This document shows, in pieces, positions 29,757-40,490 of a stretch of 64,000 nt of DNA. Position 1 is the first letter of the stretch. Each line of letters starts with the position of its first letter. The DNA comes from Bettongia penicillata ogilbyi. Its lineage: Eukaryota > Chordata > Mammalia > Diprotodontia > Potoroidae. A model generated the notes under the pieces. That model had not been told where the DNA came from, did not search any database, and saw only the letters and a program-made list of their open reading frames with translations. Position numbers and translations under genes: made by a program. The stretch is taken from positions 1 to 64,000 of the forward strand of contig JAJHZJ010000023.1 in the NCBI GenBank assembly GCA_023548195.1, written 5' to 3'.

Positions 29757-29880
29757 TTTGCTTCCCTTCCTCTCCAATAGAACATAAGCTCCTTGAGGCC
29801 AGGGGCTGTTTTCAAATTTGTCCCTGTGGCCCCATTCCTAGCACATAATAGGTGTTTAATAATGGCTTATGTAATTGAAT
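29757..29880 (+). repeat. L2 LINE 3' UTR, right part
   Basis: ACATAAGCTCCTTGAGGCCA, then CTAGCACATAATAGGTGTTT and TAATGGCTTATGTAATTGAA, is the L2 3' terminus. Confidence 0.65.
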
Positions 29881-30169
29881 CTAAGTGTTCCAAAACAGTC
29901 AATAACCATGGCCCAGGATCCCTTAAACTCTGAGTTTACACAGACCAGATCCAATCTTAGGGGCATCCACCACCATCACCACCATCATATATTGTATCGT
30001 TCCCATCCAATGTTGTCTTCGGGAGATCTCGGAATAGAGCAGAAGCATATCTCGTAGTTAGTGCTCCACAAATGAAGGTAAGCACATCTTGAGATCCTGT
30101 GCAAGCACTCAAGATGACAATACCTATATTGGTGACAGGATCCTTCATAGAAAATGTAGAAAACATGTA

Positions 30170-31060
30170 AAGGACTCAGAGCAGCACACTAAAAAGTGAT
30201 AGAATTCTCCTCCAGGGAATCCTACCTTTCCCCCAAGATTCCCCTCAGGTGGGAAATGAATTTGCATTACTAGTAGGGCAATCCCATGACATTCCTGTGA
30301 TTTCCATTCCCACCTGGAGACAAATAGCGGCATCTTCTGGTATTATTCTCTTGAACTTAACTGGGACTCCCCTAGAAGGGAAAATTAACTTGGTATTCGT
30401 AAGAAACAACCTTCCATCACTCCAGTACCCTAGTACCCCTGAGACTCATATAGGCTTCATACTTGTGGTACCAACCTAAGTGCATGGAATCCCTCAGAAA
30501 GACAAAACCTCCAAATTCTAGAGAGTCTCTTGGTCATCTTGGAGATGAATACAAGCCCCCAATATTAAGGTAAAACCCCGAAGGTCTGAATTCTCCCAGG
30601 AAAGTAAAATCAATTGATGCGCTAGGGAAATGGACCCCAACATTCCATGAATCCCTTGGTTGCGTCAGAGACACATCCAGCCTTCTGACCCTGTGCTGAG
30701 GGCTTGGACTAGCCTGGGAAAAAAAAGCTATTTGAGATTACTAGAAAGGCAAGATTCTGATTCTGACCTGCCAGTGAGCTCCACTTTCACCCCAAAGACA
30801 CATACAGGACTCCAGCTTTATGAAGCCATGCCTAAGGGTATGGACCTGCCCCAGAAGGCAAACCAGCTTGGGACTGCAAAGGATAATGCGCCTCCCCACC
30901 TCCCCATGTTCTATTGAGTCTCTCTTTCACCAAAGAGATTAGTACAAGCCTCCAACCCTCTGGTACTGCTCTGAGGACTTGGGCTCCCTTACAAAGAAAA
31001 ACAGACTGGGGGTTGCTAAGGAAACAAACAGCCCCCAACATCCTCATGAGTCTCCTAGTT
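30170..31060. repeat. Decayed tandem array, unit about 126-140 bp
   Basis: A GAGTCTCTTGGT-like anchor recurs at 30523, 30649, 30776, 30916 and 31048 (spacing 126, 127, 140, 132). Between anchors the same blocks recur: ATACAAGCCTCCAACC-like, GGACTTGGGCTCCC-like, AAACAGACTGGG-like and AACATTCCATGA-like. Similar blocks can be followed back to about 30170, so roughly seven units. Divergence is high. I do not recognise the family. Confidence 0.65.
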
Positions 31061-31061
31061 A

Positions 31062-31190
31062 CCATAGAGTGGCATGGTGGACAGAGTGCAGAGCCTGCAG
31101 TTAGGGGAGGATCTGAGTTCAAATCTGAACTCTCCAATACTGTTTGACCCTAGGCAAGTCACATAACCTCTCTCTGCCTCAGTTTCCTCA
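31062..31190 (+). repeat. Truncated marsupial CORE-SINE
   Basis: GTGGCATGGTGGACAGAGTG, GAGTTCAAATCTGAACTC, then CTCTGCCTCAGTTTCCTCA. It is cut off where the TG-rich tract begins. Confidence 0.7.
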
Positions 31191-31204
31191 GCCTGAGTGT
31201 TATA

Positions 31205-32412
31205 GATTGTATATATATATGTATGTAGGTGTACGTGTGAGTGTTTATTTTGGTATGTGGGAATGTATGTGGGTTATAGGTCTGTATCGTCTATGTGAGT
31301 ATGCATGTATTTGTATATGTGTGTGTCCAAGTGTGTATAGTGTATGTATAGATGTATGTATATGTCCATGTACAGATATATGTATATGTTTGTGTGTATA
31401 TAGGTATATATGTTTATGTGTAGATTGTATAGATGTGTGTATCATTTGTATTTATACATATTGGTATCTGTGTGTGTGTTGTATGCGGATGTGTACATTG
31501 TGTGTTGTGTATGTGAGTATGCATTGTGTGTATTGTGCTGTATGTATGCATATGAATATGCTGTATATTTTGTGCATGTGTGTGTATAGATGCATGGATG
31601 TGTTTATAAGCGGGTATGCTTATTTAGGTGTGTGTATATGTAAACTTATTTTGTGAATTGTGTGCATATATTGAGTATGTGTATATGTGTGTTTATTGCA
31701 TTATGTATGTTTATATTGTGTAATATTATTGTGTGTGTATGTATGTATGGGCCTATCTGTGATATGTGTATATCTGCATGTGTATAGTGTATTGTGTATG
31801 GGTATGTTATGTGTGTGTGTAGTTGAACATTGTATTGTGTAAAGGTCTGTATTATGTTATGTATGTGGATATATGCACATATGTATTGTGTGTCGATAAA
31901 TGTGTATGTGTGTGTCCTTGGATAAAGGTCTGTACTGTGTATGTGAGTATGCATTTATGTGTTTGTGCCTATAGTGCATGAATATGTGTATCAATGTAGA
32001 GGTGTTTGTATATATGTGTGTGTATTGTGTATATTATATATTATGTAGTATAATGTTAATGTGTAAATGTGTGTTATATATAGGCATATCCATGTATGTG
32101 TTTATGTATATTGTATGCATATGCATATGTGCATTGCATGTATTGTGACTTGTGTGTATGTATATGTGTTACTTGTTTGTATACATGTTTACATATGTGT
32201 GCTTTTGTATTCATGTGTTTTATAAGTGTGTGGTGTACGTATTTGTGAATTGTGTGTATATGGCTATACGTACACGTGAACACATATATCTGTCTCTGTG
32301 TGTTGTGTTATATGTGTTGTATATGCAAATGTATGTACAAGTATATGTGTGTTTGTATATGTAGATGGTGTGTATGTATTTACATTTGTATATGTGTGTA
32401 TGTTGTACATGT
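31205..32412. repeat. Long (TGTATA/TGTGTA)n alternating tract, 1.2 kb
   Basis: Same composition class as 28665-29756 but on the opposite strand. All open frames here are repeat artefacts. Confidence 0.95.
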
Positions 32413-32489
32413 GTTCCCTTGGAGGGTTTAGTCACATAAGAAAGCTGGGCCTGGCCATTGTTAGAGTGAAAAGGATTATGGACAATTGA

Positions 32490-33120
32490 CTTTTGGACAC
32501 TAATGCATTGTTGGTGGAATTACTAACTGGTAAAACTTTTTTAGAAATCCCTTTGGAATTTTACTCCCAAAGTTACTAAGCTTTCCATACCCTTTGATCC
32601 AGTAATATGAATACTAGGCATGTAGGTAGGGTCAAAACCAGGAGAAAAGGTCCCAGATACACAAAAATCTTTGTGTCAGCACTCTGTAGCTGCAGAGAAT
32701 GGGAAGTAAAATGGGTACTCATGGGTTGTTCATGCTCTGCTCAGTGGCCGAACACATTTATCACACATGGGGCAGTAGTAGTATGCCCTCAGAAATGATG
32801 ACTGTGAAGAATTCAGAGGGTCTTGCGAAGTCTCGTCTAGATTTACACAGAGAAGTGAGCATGACCAAGAGAACCATTGATGTCATGACCACAAAGATCC
32901 AAGGATGACGACCACGGAAGACGTCAGAACTCTGGTCTGTATGTCAGAAGACTGATGTGGAAGGCACAGAGGGATGGTAGACAAGACTGATGCATACATT
33001 TCAGGCAGGGCAATTGGTTTTGTTTGGCTTAACTGAACATGTTTGTTATAAGGGAAGGTTCCTTTGGGACCAGAGTGAGGAATGGTAATGTAAAAAATTA
33101 GAAAAAAGGGATCAATAAAA
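32490..33120 (+). repeat. L1 LINE 3' end (ORF2 end and 3' UTR), degenerate
   Basis: GCATTGTTGGTGGAATTACT, ACCCTTTGATCCAGTAATAT and AAGTGAGCATGACCAAGAGA follow the order of a marsupial L1 3' end. A purine-rich tail follows. Confidence 0.6.
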
Positions 33121-33355
33121 CTTTATGGGAGAGAGAGGGAAGGAAGGGGGGTATATAGGCAGAAAGACAGAGAAAGAATGAGAGGGGAGAGAGAGGCAGA
33201 AAGAGAGAGAAGGAGTGAGAGAGAGATGGAGGGAGAGAGAAAGAAAGAGAGAAGGAGGGAGAGGGAGGGAGAGGGAGGGGGGAAGGGAGAGAAAGCAAGA
33301 CAGAGAGACAGAAACAGACAGAGGAGAGAGGGAAGGAGAAACAGAGAGAGACAGA
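33121..33355. repeat. (GA)n-rich purine tract
   Basis: GAGAGAGGGAGG-type repeats. It yields overlapping false ORFs on both strands. Confidence 0.95.
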
Positions 33356-33815
33356 ATAAATGGCCTTTGAGTGGTCCTGGAAAAGGCTGTGGAAGAAAAA
33401 GCAGTCTTGGTTGGGAAAGTTTCTATAAACAGTCGGAGAGATGGCCGGGACATTCCCAGGGGGTCTGGGCTCTGCAGAGACTGACCCCTGACCCTTCCCA
33501 AACAGGAAGTGCCATATCTGGAGGCCTGGCCACAGGATGAGAAAGAATGCAGAGGAATGGTCCAAAGCAAACACTCAGGCAGCCTTGGCAGGCCCCTCCC
33601 CCAAGGCCTTGTCTTCTCTCTGTGGAGAATCTGACTGACGGGAGGGAAGGGCAGAGTGTGGGAGTGAGGCTTTCATTCCCCTACCTCTAGCCCTGTCCCT
33701 CCAGCTGTCAAAATACCTTAGGCAGGAACTGGGTGGGAGTTGGGGGGAGGGAGGGAATGAAGGTCTAGGGCTAGAACATAGTAGAATGGGGCTGAGGCCC
33801 ACCAAAGTCTTTCAG
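33356..33815. other. Unique sequence between repeats
   Basis: No repeat or gene recognised. It is GC-richer than its surroundings and could be regulatory, but nothing diagnostic is seen. Confidence 0.3.
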
Positions 33816-34010
33816 AGGATCCAGAGCTGGAAGGGGCCCAATACGTTAGTCTCTAGTCTACCCTCCTTTTACAGACAGAATAGATGAAGTGCAGAGAGGA
33901 GACATGGCTTGCCCAAGGCCACACAGCCAAGTGGCAAAATGAGGATTTGAACTCAGGTCTAAATCCACTATTCATTTCACTGTACACTGCAACCATTCTA
34001 CCACATTCTT
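33815..34010 (-). repeat. MIR/THER-type relic
   Basis: CTTTTACAGACAGAATAGAT, GCCCAAGGCCACACAGCCAA and GAGGATTTGAACTCAGGTC. Confidence 0.65.
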
Positions 34011-34189
34011 TGTAGGGATAGGGATAGGGGTTACATTTATGAGTTTACTGTTATAGGGAACTCCCAGATGAGGCAATTCCCTCCATCAGTGCAGATGGAC
34101 ATCTTCTCATGTATAGTTACCTAGAATATCTAGGTTACATGACTAATCTAGGTGTACACAACCACTATGTGTCAGAGGCCAAGGATAAA

Positions 34190-34480
34190 TGCTGTAGCTA
34201 TTTGCTTAAGTACCAACTCAAGACTTTCCCCAACCTGGCCCCAAGGCCCCAGTCCCATCTTTCCAACCCTACCCTTCTCTGCTCCATAGTACACACTCCC
34301 TTCTGCTGCCTCCAGGCTGACTTGCTCTTCCCTTACTCCTACTTTTTTCCCATTATGTGCCCTTCCTGGCAGGCCTTCCCCTCTCCTGACCTAGTCTGAC
34401 CTGACTGTCATATTGGGCCTCCCCTAGGAAGCCTTTCCAAAAGGCACCAGCCTGTGATGTCCGGTCCTCCTCAGACTCTT
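34190..34480 (+). repeat. L2-like LINE fragment
   Basis: Pyrimidine-rich CTTTCCCCAACCTGGCCC and the AAGCCTTTCCAAAAGG block follow the L2 3' region order, strongly diverged. Confidence 0.4.
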
Positions 34481-34544
34481 AAGAAAGTGATCGTGCCACC
34501 CATTGGGCCAATAAGCCAGTCCTGCTGTGTATTATAATTTTCCT

Positions 34545-34870
34545 ATTTTGTGTGAATGAAGCCAGACTCCTCAACCAGACTATGACTTTCCCACAATGGC
34601 CTTCCTGCTGTTATCTCTTTGCTCAGAGAGACAGTGCCCTGGCTCTTGAATCTGCAATTCCCCTGCATCTTCAGTCTACAGATTCCTTGGTTAATGACCT
34701 CTTGTCTCACTGGGAGTTCAGGCCCCATTCCCTGGCAGGGACAGACTCTGGAACTTGGAATGTCACACTCATAAAATGGATCCAACCAAAAGAGTCCTCT
34801 AGTCTAATCCTCCTATTTTGCAGATGAGGAAACCAAGGACCAGTGAGAGAAAGGAAGTAGATGGTGAGTA
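34545..34870. other. Unassigned sequence with a short SINE remnant
   Basis: TTTTGCAGATGAGGAAACCA (34816-34835) is a CORE-SINE scrap. The rest is unassigned and has no gene. Confidence 0.35.
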
Positions 34871-35170
34871 CCCAGCAGAGATAAAACAAAAGTTGCCAGT
34901 CTCTTGGTGGGAGGATACTGACTTGGATAATGTTCGAAGTTCCATTGGGAGGGTCCTCAGTCAATGGGCCCAGTTTTCCCTCCTACTCCCAATGGCCTCC
35001 ACTACAAGTGTGTTCTTGTGAATGTCCTTGATGGGCAACAGATCTCAATCCTCTGGAGGCAGAGCTAGTTTTTGGAAATGACCCAAAGTCTTTATGAGGC
35101 AAGAATTGAGGAGAATGGGTGTCAGGTTGGAGAGGAAGGGCCTGGGGTCTGTCATTGGGGAATGACTGGA

Positions 35171-35268
35171 AAGGATTTGTTCTATAAAATTTGGACTCAG
35201 TCAAAAGGCCGCACCTAAGGACCTAGAAGGCCACATGTGGCCTTGAGGCCTCAGATTCCCCATCCCTG
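35171..35268 (+). repeat. Right half of the palindromic hAT miniature element
   Basis: GGATTTGTTCTATAAAATTT, GGCCACATGTGGCCTTGAGG and the terminus GATTCCCCATCCCTG match the right half of 57274-57514. Confidence 0.65.
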
Positions 35269-35399
35269 GTCCATGGCCGTCACCATCCTCCCTGCAACCC
35301 CAGGCTTGGAGCTTTCTAGTTCTCTTTAGGCCTTTCCTCTGGCCCTTGCTCCCCTGCCTCTGTGACCTTCAAGATTGTCTAGTCAGCCTCAGGTAGGAA

Positions 35400-35790
35400 G
35401 GACCTCTGGGACTCTCAAATCCAAATCATAGCCTTTGCTCTGCAGCAATGGACCTTTGCTGGGAGGGAGGGGAAGCCCAGCACCTCCTAAGGCTGCCCTT
35501 CCATGCTGGTTAGGAAGTTTTCTCTTAAATCAAGCCAAAATGCTGCATCTCTGCACCTTCCCACCTTGGGCCGCTGAGTCTGCCATCTGGGGCCAAACAG
35601 GGCAAGTCTCATCCCTACTCCATAGGCCAGCCCTTCGGCTACATGAACACAGTTATCCCATCCATCCTGAGTCTTCTTCAGGGAATGCACACCCAGTTCT
35701 GTCAAGCAGTCCTAGTATGGTATGGCATGAGCTTACATCCTTTCTCCCATCCTGGCTGCTCTCCTCTGGACATCTCCAACTTACCTTTGT
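35400..35790 (-). repeat. L3/CR1 LINE 3' end, antisense
   Basis: Blocks run in antisense order: GGTTAGGAAGTTTTCTCTTA, GGGGCCAAACAGGGCAAGTC, CCAGCCCTTCGGCTACATGA and CTGCTCTCCTCTGGACATCT. These are the CR1/L3 end read backwards. The 232-residue frame over this area is chance. Confidence 0.65.
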
Positions 35791-35934
35791 AAAATGTAAC
35801 CCCCCAAAACAGGACTTGGTACTCCCGGTGCAACTCAGGCATAGGGAGAAGTATCTGCCAATGGTTATGCAGGTAGCCAGTAGCCAGGCCAGGGTTGGAG
35901 CCAGGTCCTGTGATTCTGGGTTCCTCCTACTTTC

Positions 35935-36440
35935 CACTGCACTGTTGCCACTCTCCCATTTTCTACTCCAATTCATATTCTCCTTACTTCTTATCTGGGC
36001 TATTGTAACAACATCCTGCCTAGTGTCTCTTCCTCTGGACTCTCTCACTCCCTACCCAAGTTGCCAGAGGAATCTTCCTGTAGCCCAGCTCCTTTCCTAT
36101 TCAGGAATCTTCATTGGTTCCCACTGTCTATAGCAGTGGTCTGAAACTCAGAAACTGATGCCATTTAAACCACACAGAAGGATGCCTGCAGCTGCATCCT
36201 GACTGAGAGAATCACATGTTAACATTATCTATGTCCTATTGTATTTTTATTGATTTTCCCAATTACTTTTTAAGCTGATTCGGGCAGCACTCAGGACTTG
36301 ACCCCTCTGGTACATAGGATGAAACCCAAACTCCTTAACTGGGCCCTCAACACCCCCCAGATACATCTTCAGTTGACCTTCTCATTCTGAACTAGTTATT
36401 CATCTTCCAGCCAAGCCCCTCACCCATCCTACCCATGGCC
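35935..36440 (+). repeat. L2 LINE fragment interrupted by a hAT element
   Basis: L2 reads up to CATTGGTTCCCACTGTCTAT (36112-36131), is broken by 36134-36309, and resumes at AGGATGAAACCCAAACTCC (36316-36334), as in the intact L2 order. Confidence 0.6.
36134..36309. mobile_element. Non-autonomous hAT element nested in L2
   Basis: 176 bp, with ends CAGTGGTCT and ACCCCTCTG (imperfect inverted repeats) and an 8-bp flanking duplication with two mismatches (GTCTATAG / GTACATAG). Interior AACATTATCTATGTCCTATT and AATTACTTTTTAAGCTGATT fit a common marsupial hAT family. Confidence 0.6.
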
Positions 36441-36789
36441 TGGCTTGGTTTCTTTTCTCTTAATTTCAGTATAATGATACCCTTCCTTTGGTTACATTGA
36501 TATTTCCTAACACCCAAACAAACCTTTTTACAAAACACATTCTCTGAGGAAAGAATTCAATCAGTGATTGTTAATAGAAAAGATTCAGCTCATCAAGGAC
36601 GTACTCTGCTGTTCGTTACAGAATCAGTCCCCATACCCCAGATACCACCTCCTTCATTCTGACAGCCATCATGGTACTGACATCGGCCACTTATAATCGA
36701 CTGGAGTTTGGCAGCTTCTCCATGTGGGTTGCATGTTAGCTGGGCCAAGGTCTTTTTCCGTATGCCTCTTTGAGCCCTACCTTCAGCCT

Positions 36790-37150
36790 ACAAATCTTCC
36801 TGTTTTTCTAGAATTCAGATTCCTCATTCCTTACAAGGCAGTAATATTCCAGAACATTCCAGTACCATATTTCCTTAGCCATTCCCTAAACACTGGACAT
36901 GTGTTTCATTTCCAGTTTTTTGTTATCACAGACAGTACTTCTATAAATATTTTTGGTTATACGAGTCTTCCCTTGCTGTCAATAACCTCTTTGGGACACA
37001 AGTTCCTGGTGATGGAATCTCTGGATCAAGGGATATGACTAACTTAAGTAACTTTCCTTGAATAATTCCAAATTGCTTTTTTCTGGAATGGGCTGTACCA
37101 GTTAGCAGCACTATGAGCAGTGAATTAGTCTGCCCACCAGACACGTTTTT
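36790..37150 (-). repeat. L1 LINE, antisense 3' ORF2 fragment
   Basis: GGTGATGGAATCTCTGGATC, AATAATTCCAAATTGCTTTT and GGAATGGGCTGTACCAGTTA match the reverse of the L1 ORF2 end. Confidence 0.55.
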
Positions 37151-37419
37151 TTTTTTTCCAAACGGACTGATATTTTTTGCCTTTACATCTCCTTCATTTC
37201 AAAAATATATCCTGTCCCCTCTGTGCCCAGCAAGCCACCCCTTTTAACAAAGGATAAAAAATAAACACACACACAAACATCAAACCCCCAAACCCCAAGC
37301 AGTTCAATGAAACTAACCAACACATCAGCAGGGTCTGATACTACTCTCCTGTTTCCCTTTCCTCCCTTCCCAATCTCAACCCTGTAGTTAACCCACACAG
37401 TTCCTGTTCTCAAATCCCT

Positions 37420-38700
37420 TACCCACTTGGCCTATTGCCCACTCCTGTATTGCCAAACTCTTACCCTGAATTACTCACAATATCAGCCTCCTCTGTTTTT
37501 CACATGCCATTCAATGGAACTAGAGGAAGTAAAATATCTAACCTTGCTGACTGGGCGATTTTATATTATCCAACTCCAACTGGGCCCTTACTTTGGCAAG
37601 GTAATCCTTTTTTTCCTCCCCAATTGATTCCCCATCTCACTCCCCCACAGAAGCTGTTGCAAACCTCTTTTCTCCTTAAGCTAGACCTAGCATCTTACTT
37701 TACTAAGACAACTGGACTCTTGCTTCTTCTCTCAAAATCCTTTGACATCATTCACTCACTCTCTCCTTTCTCCCGATGTCTGACAGAGAAGTGATCCTTC
37801 TCCTTGTCAAAGCCAACCCCTCCACATGTACCCTTTAGCCTATCCCTTTCCTATTCCTCAATAGATCATCCCCTCAAGCATCCTCTCTCCCTCTTCTTCT
37901 CCTTATCGATGGATTCTCTCCATCCTTAAAAATTCTTCACTAGACTCTCCCATGCCCTCCAGCTATCATTCTCTATGTCCTCTCCTTTTGGACCAAACTT
38001 CTTGAAATTGTTCACACCCAATGGCTCCCCTTCCTTTCCTTTCACTCACTCTGCACTCCTGGCTTCCACCCTCATCGCTCCAGTGAAACCGCTCTTTCTA
38101 AAGCTACCAGCGATCTCCCTATTGCCAAGCCTGGTGGTCTTTTCTCAGTCTTGCCTTTCTCCGCCTCTCTACTGCATTGACTCTGTTGCCTGCCTTCTCC
38201 TCTAAGATACTCTCTTCTGTTTTTTCGTGGCACTCTCTCCTCATTCTCCTTGATGCCTGTCTGAGCAGTCCACTATCTCCTCTGCTGGTTCATCATCCCT
38301 TATCACTTAACCTAACTGGGGGAGGGCCCCAAGGTTGTATTCTGGACCCTTTTATCTCTACACTTTCTCTGGGTGAAGTCATCAGCTCATTTGGGGTTTA
38401 ATTATCATCTCTATGCAGAATTCTATATCCAGTCCCAGTCTGTCCCCTGATCATCAGTACAGCATGACCAACTGCCTATTCAGCATCTTAAATTTAACAC
38501 ATCCAAAATAGGACTCCTTATCTTCTATCTCCAAATGTCTCCTCTTCCAAGCTTCCTTTACACCATTATTTGTTTCCAGTGTCCCAGGTTCATAACCTTA
38601 CTTACTTGACCTCTCCCTCTCCCTCACTCTATATCTATCAGTTGCCAAATCATGCCATTTTTACCCCTACAACTTCTTAGGATCCATCTCTCTACTCATA
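37420..38700 (+). repeat. L2 LINE, reverse-transcriptase region (dead)
   Basis: Recognisable L2 RT order: GGTGGTCTTTTCTCAGTC, the GGGCCCCAAGGTTGTATTCT block (remnant of GVPQGSVL), TCATCAGCTCATTTGGGG and TTAATTATCATCTCTATGC (near YADD). Many stops and indels. Confidence 0.7.
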
Positions 38701-39039
38701 CTCATGCTGTCCCCACCTACAGTGTTCTTCCCCATCCCCAAACCCTGCCCATATTTGCAGGCCTCCTCCTTGCCCAGCCCAACCCAGAGAGGGACCCCAC
38801 CTCTCCTCTGAGCTTCTGTTGCACCTGTGTCAGAGATCTGGCACTGATCAGAGCGGGAGATCAACAGAGGCATGGGATGAACCACACTCTTATTTAAAAG
38901 GCACAAAGCAGTTTGGCATTGAGATACATCACACTCAATAGGGAAACAAATGAAGATAAGGGGAAGGAGAGGGAAGAAGGGGGTTAATACCAGGAAAGGT
39001 ATAATTGATAGCAAAACATGTTTCCTGATCCCAAAGGGA

Positions 39040-39280
39040 TGGTGGAAAGAAAGAAGGGGAGAGGAGAAAAGAGGAGAGGAGAGGAGAGGGGAGGGGAGGG
39101 GAGGGGAGGAGAGGGGAGGGGAGTGGGGAAAGAGGGGAAAGGGGAAAGAAAAGGAAGGGAAAGGAAGGGAAAGGGAAGGGAAGGGAAGGGAAGGGAAGGG
39201 AAGGGAAGGGAAGGGAAGGGAAGGGAAGGGAAGGGAAGGGAAGGGAAGGGAAGGGAAGGGAAGGGAAGGGAAGGGAAGGA
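39040..39280 (+). repeat. Purine tract with a pure (AAGGG)n array
   Basis: 39171-39275 is an uninterrupted AAGGG repeat of 21 units. It is preceded by GGGGA, GAGGA and AAAGG variants. The long Lys/Gly/Arg/Glu frames are artefacts. Confidence 0.97.
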
Positions 39281-39299
39281 CTATAATCCAGGGAGTGCC

Positions 39300-39490
39300 T
39301 TAGATTACCTCTTGGATAATTGAGGAATGGTGAACAAATTTTTGTGTATCAATATAATGGAATATTATTGCACCATAAGAAATGATGAAACAGAGTTCTT
39401 TGTAGTATAAACTAATACAGGTTGAGGTGATCAGGACCAGGAAAAAAATGTAAAACAGCACAAGTATAAAGAAAATTGATTTTTGGAAAA
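39300..39490 (+). repeat. L1 LINE 3' fragment
   Basis: AATATAATGGAATATTATTG, CACCATAAGAAATGATGA and a GATCAGGACCAGG block correspond to the L1 ORF2 end also seen at 50.2 kb. Confidence 0.6.
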
Positions 39491-39524
39491 CCAGAACTCT
39501 GATCAAGGCAACTACCAGTTATTT

Positions 39525-39670
39525 CTCCAGAGGACCTGCCTACCTCCTAATCCAACTTCCTTATTTACACAGAAGAAAACTGAGGCCCAGAAAAGGAGCT
39601 GCCCAAGGTCACATGTTTGAACCCAGATCCTCTCACTCTGAAGTCAAGGCTCTTTCTCTTGTACCACCTC
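39525..39670 (-). repeat. MIR-type relic
   Basis: GAAAACTGAGGCCCAGAAAA, GCCCAAGGTCACATGTTTGA. Confidence 0.55.
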
Positions 39671-40109
39671 CTTCCTGTCTCTACTCACCCCCTCAGAACT
39701 CAAGGTGAAGTCCATGGTTAGGCTCTATGAATACTTGGTGATAAATTGAAAGGAGCTGTCTCCTTTGATGGACAAAGTCATATGTCCAGGAAGTCTTGAG
39801 ACAAACATGAGGACAGGACACGCTGAGCCCCCCAGCCCAGCTAGAAGAGGAGGCCCATGGCTGCCTGGCAGAGCTTCTGCAGCTGAGCCCAGTGGCCTTG
39901 AAGGCCGTCCCTACCCAGATTCTGTGGCACTGACGTTATAGGAAAAACTCAGCCCTCTCTTTTAGACCCAGCTGTGAAAACATGGTGAGAGGCAGCCTCC
40001 TCCCAGGGCTGTACCAGGAGCTGTCTCCCACATTACACAGCTTTGTCCTTCCCTCATGCCCCTCTTTCTCTGTCCACTTCTCTCCAATTCTCTCTCTGCT
40101 TTTCTTTGC

Positions 40110-40178
40110 CTCTTTTTGTTTTTCCTTCTCTCTAGATCTGGCTCTTCCTTTCTGTCTCTCTCTGTCTCATCTCCTGAC

Positions 40179-40245
<67 letters not shown>

Positions 40246-40490
40246 CCTTCATTCTCTTTTTGTCTCTCCTTGCCTCTCTGATTTCATTTTGTTGTTTCTC
40301 TCTGTCTCTTTCTGCTTCTCTCTCTGTCTCCACCTCTCTCTATGTCTCTCTGTCTTTGTCTCTCTGTGTGTCTCTCTCTCCCTCTATCTCTGTCTTTCTG
40401 TTTGTCTCTGTCTCTCTCTCTTTCCTTCTATACAGTTTTCTCTTATCTGTCTCTCTCCATATCACTGTATCTCTCTGTCCCTTTCCTGTG
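40110..40490. repeat. (CT)n microsatellite and CT-rich flank
   Basis: Pure CT from about 40188 to 40242 with degraded TCTCTGTC repeats to about 40480. The 156-residue Ser/Leu/Phe frame is a repeat artefact. Confidence 0.95.

Noticed and set aside
28573..29777. Frames of up to 254 residues on both strands
   Set aside because: Pure consequence of the ACATAT repeat, which rarely makes stops in any frame.
28585..32412. CRISPR-like array from regular spacing
   Set aside because: Vertebrate DNA; units are degenerate tandem repeats without constant repeats and unique spacers.
35435..36133. 232-residue open frame on the + strand
   Set aside because: It runs over antisense L3/CR1 and L2 sequence; no domain, no splice context.
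38950..39323. Lys/Gly/Arg/Glu-rich frames
   Set aside because: Artefact of AAGGG and GGGGA repeats.
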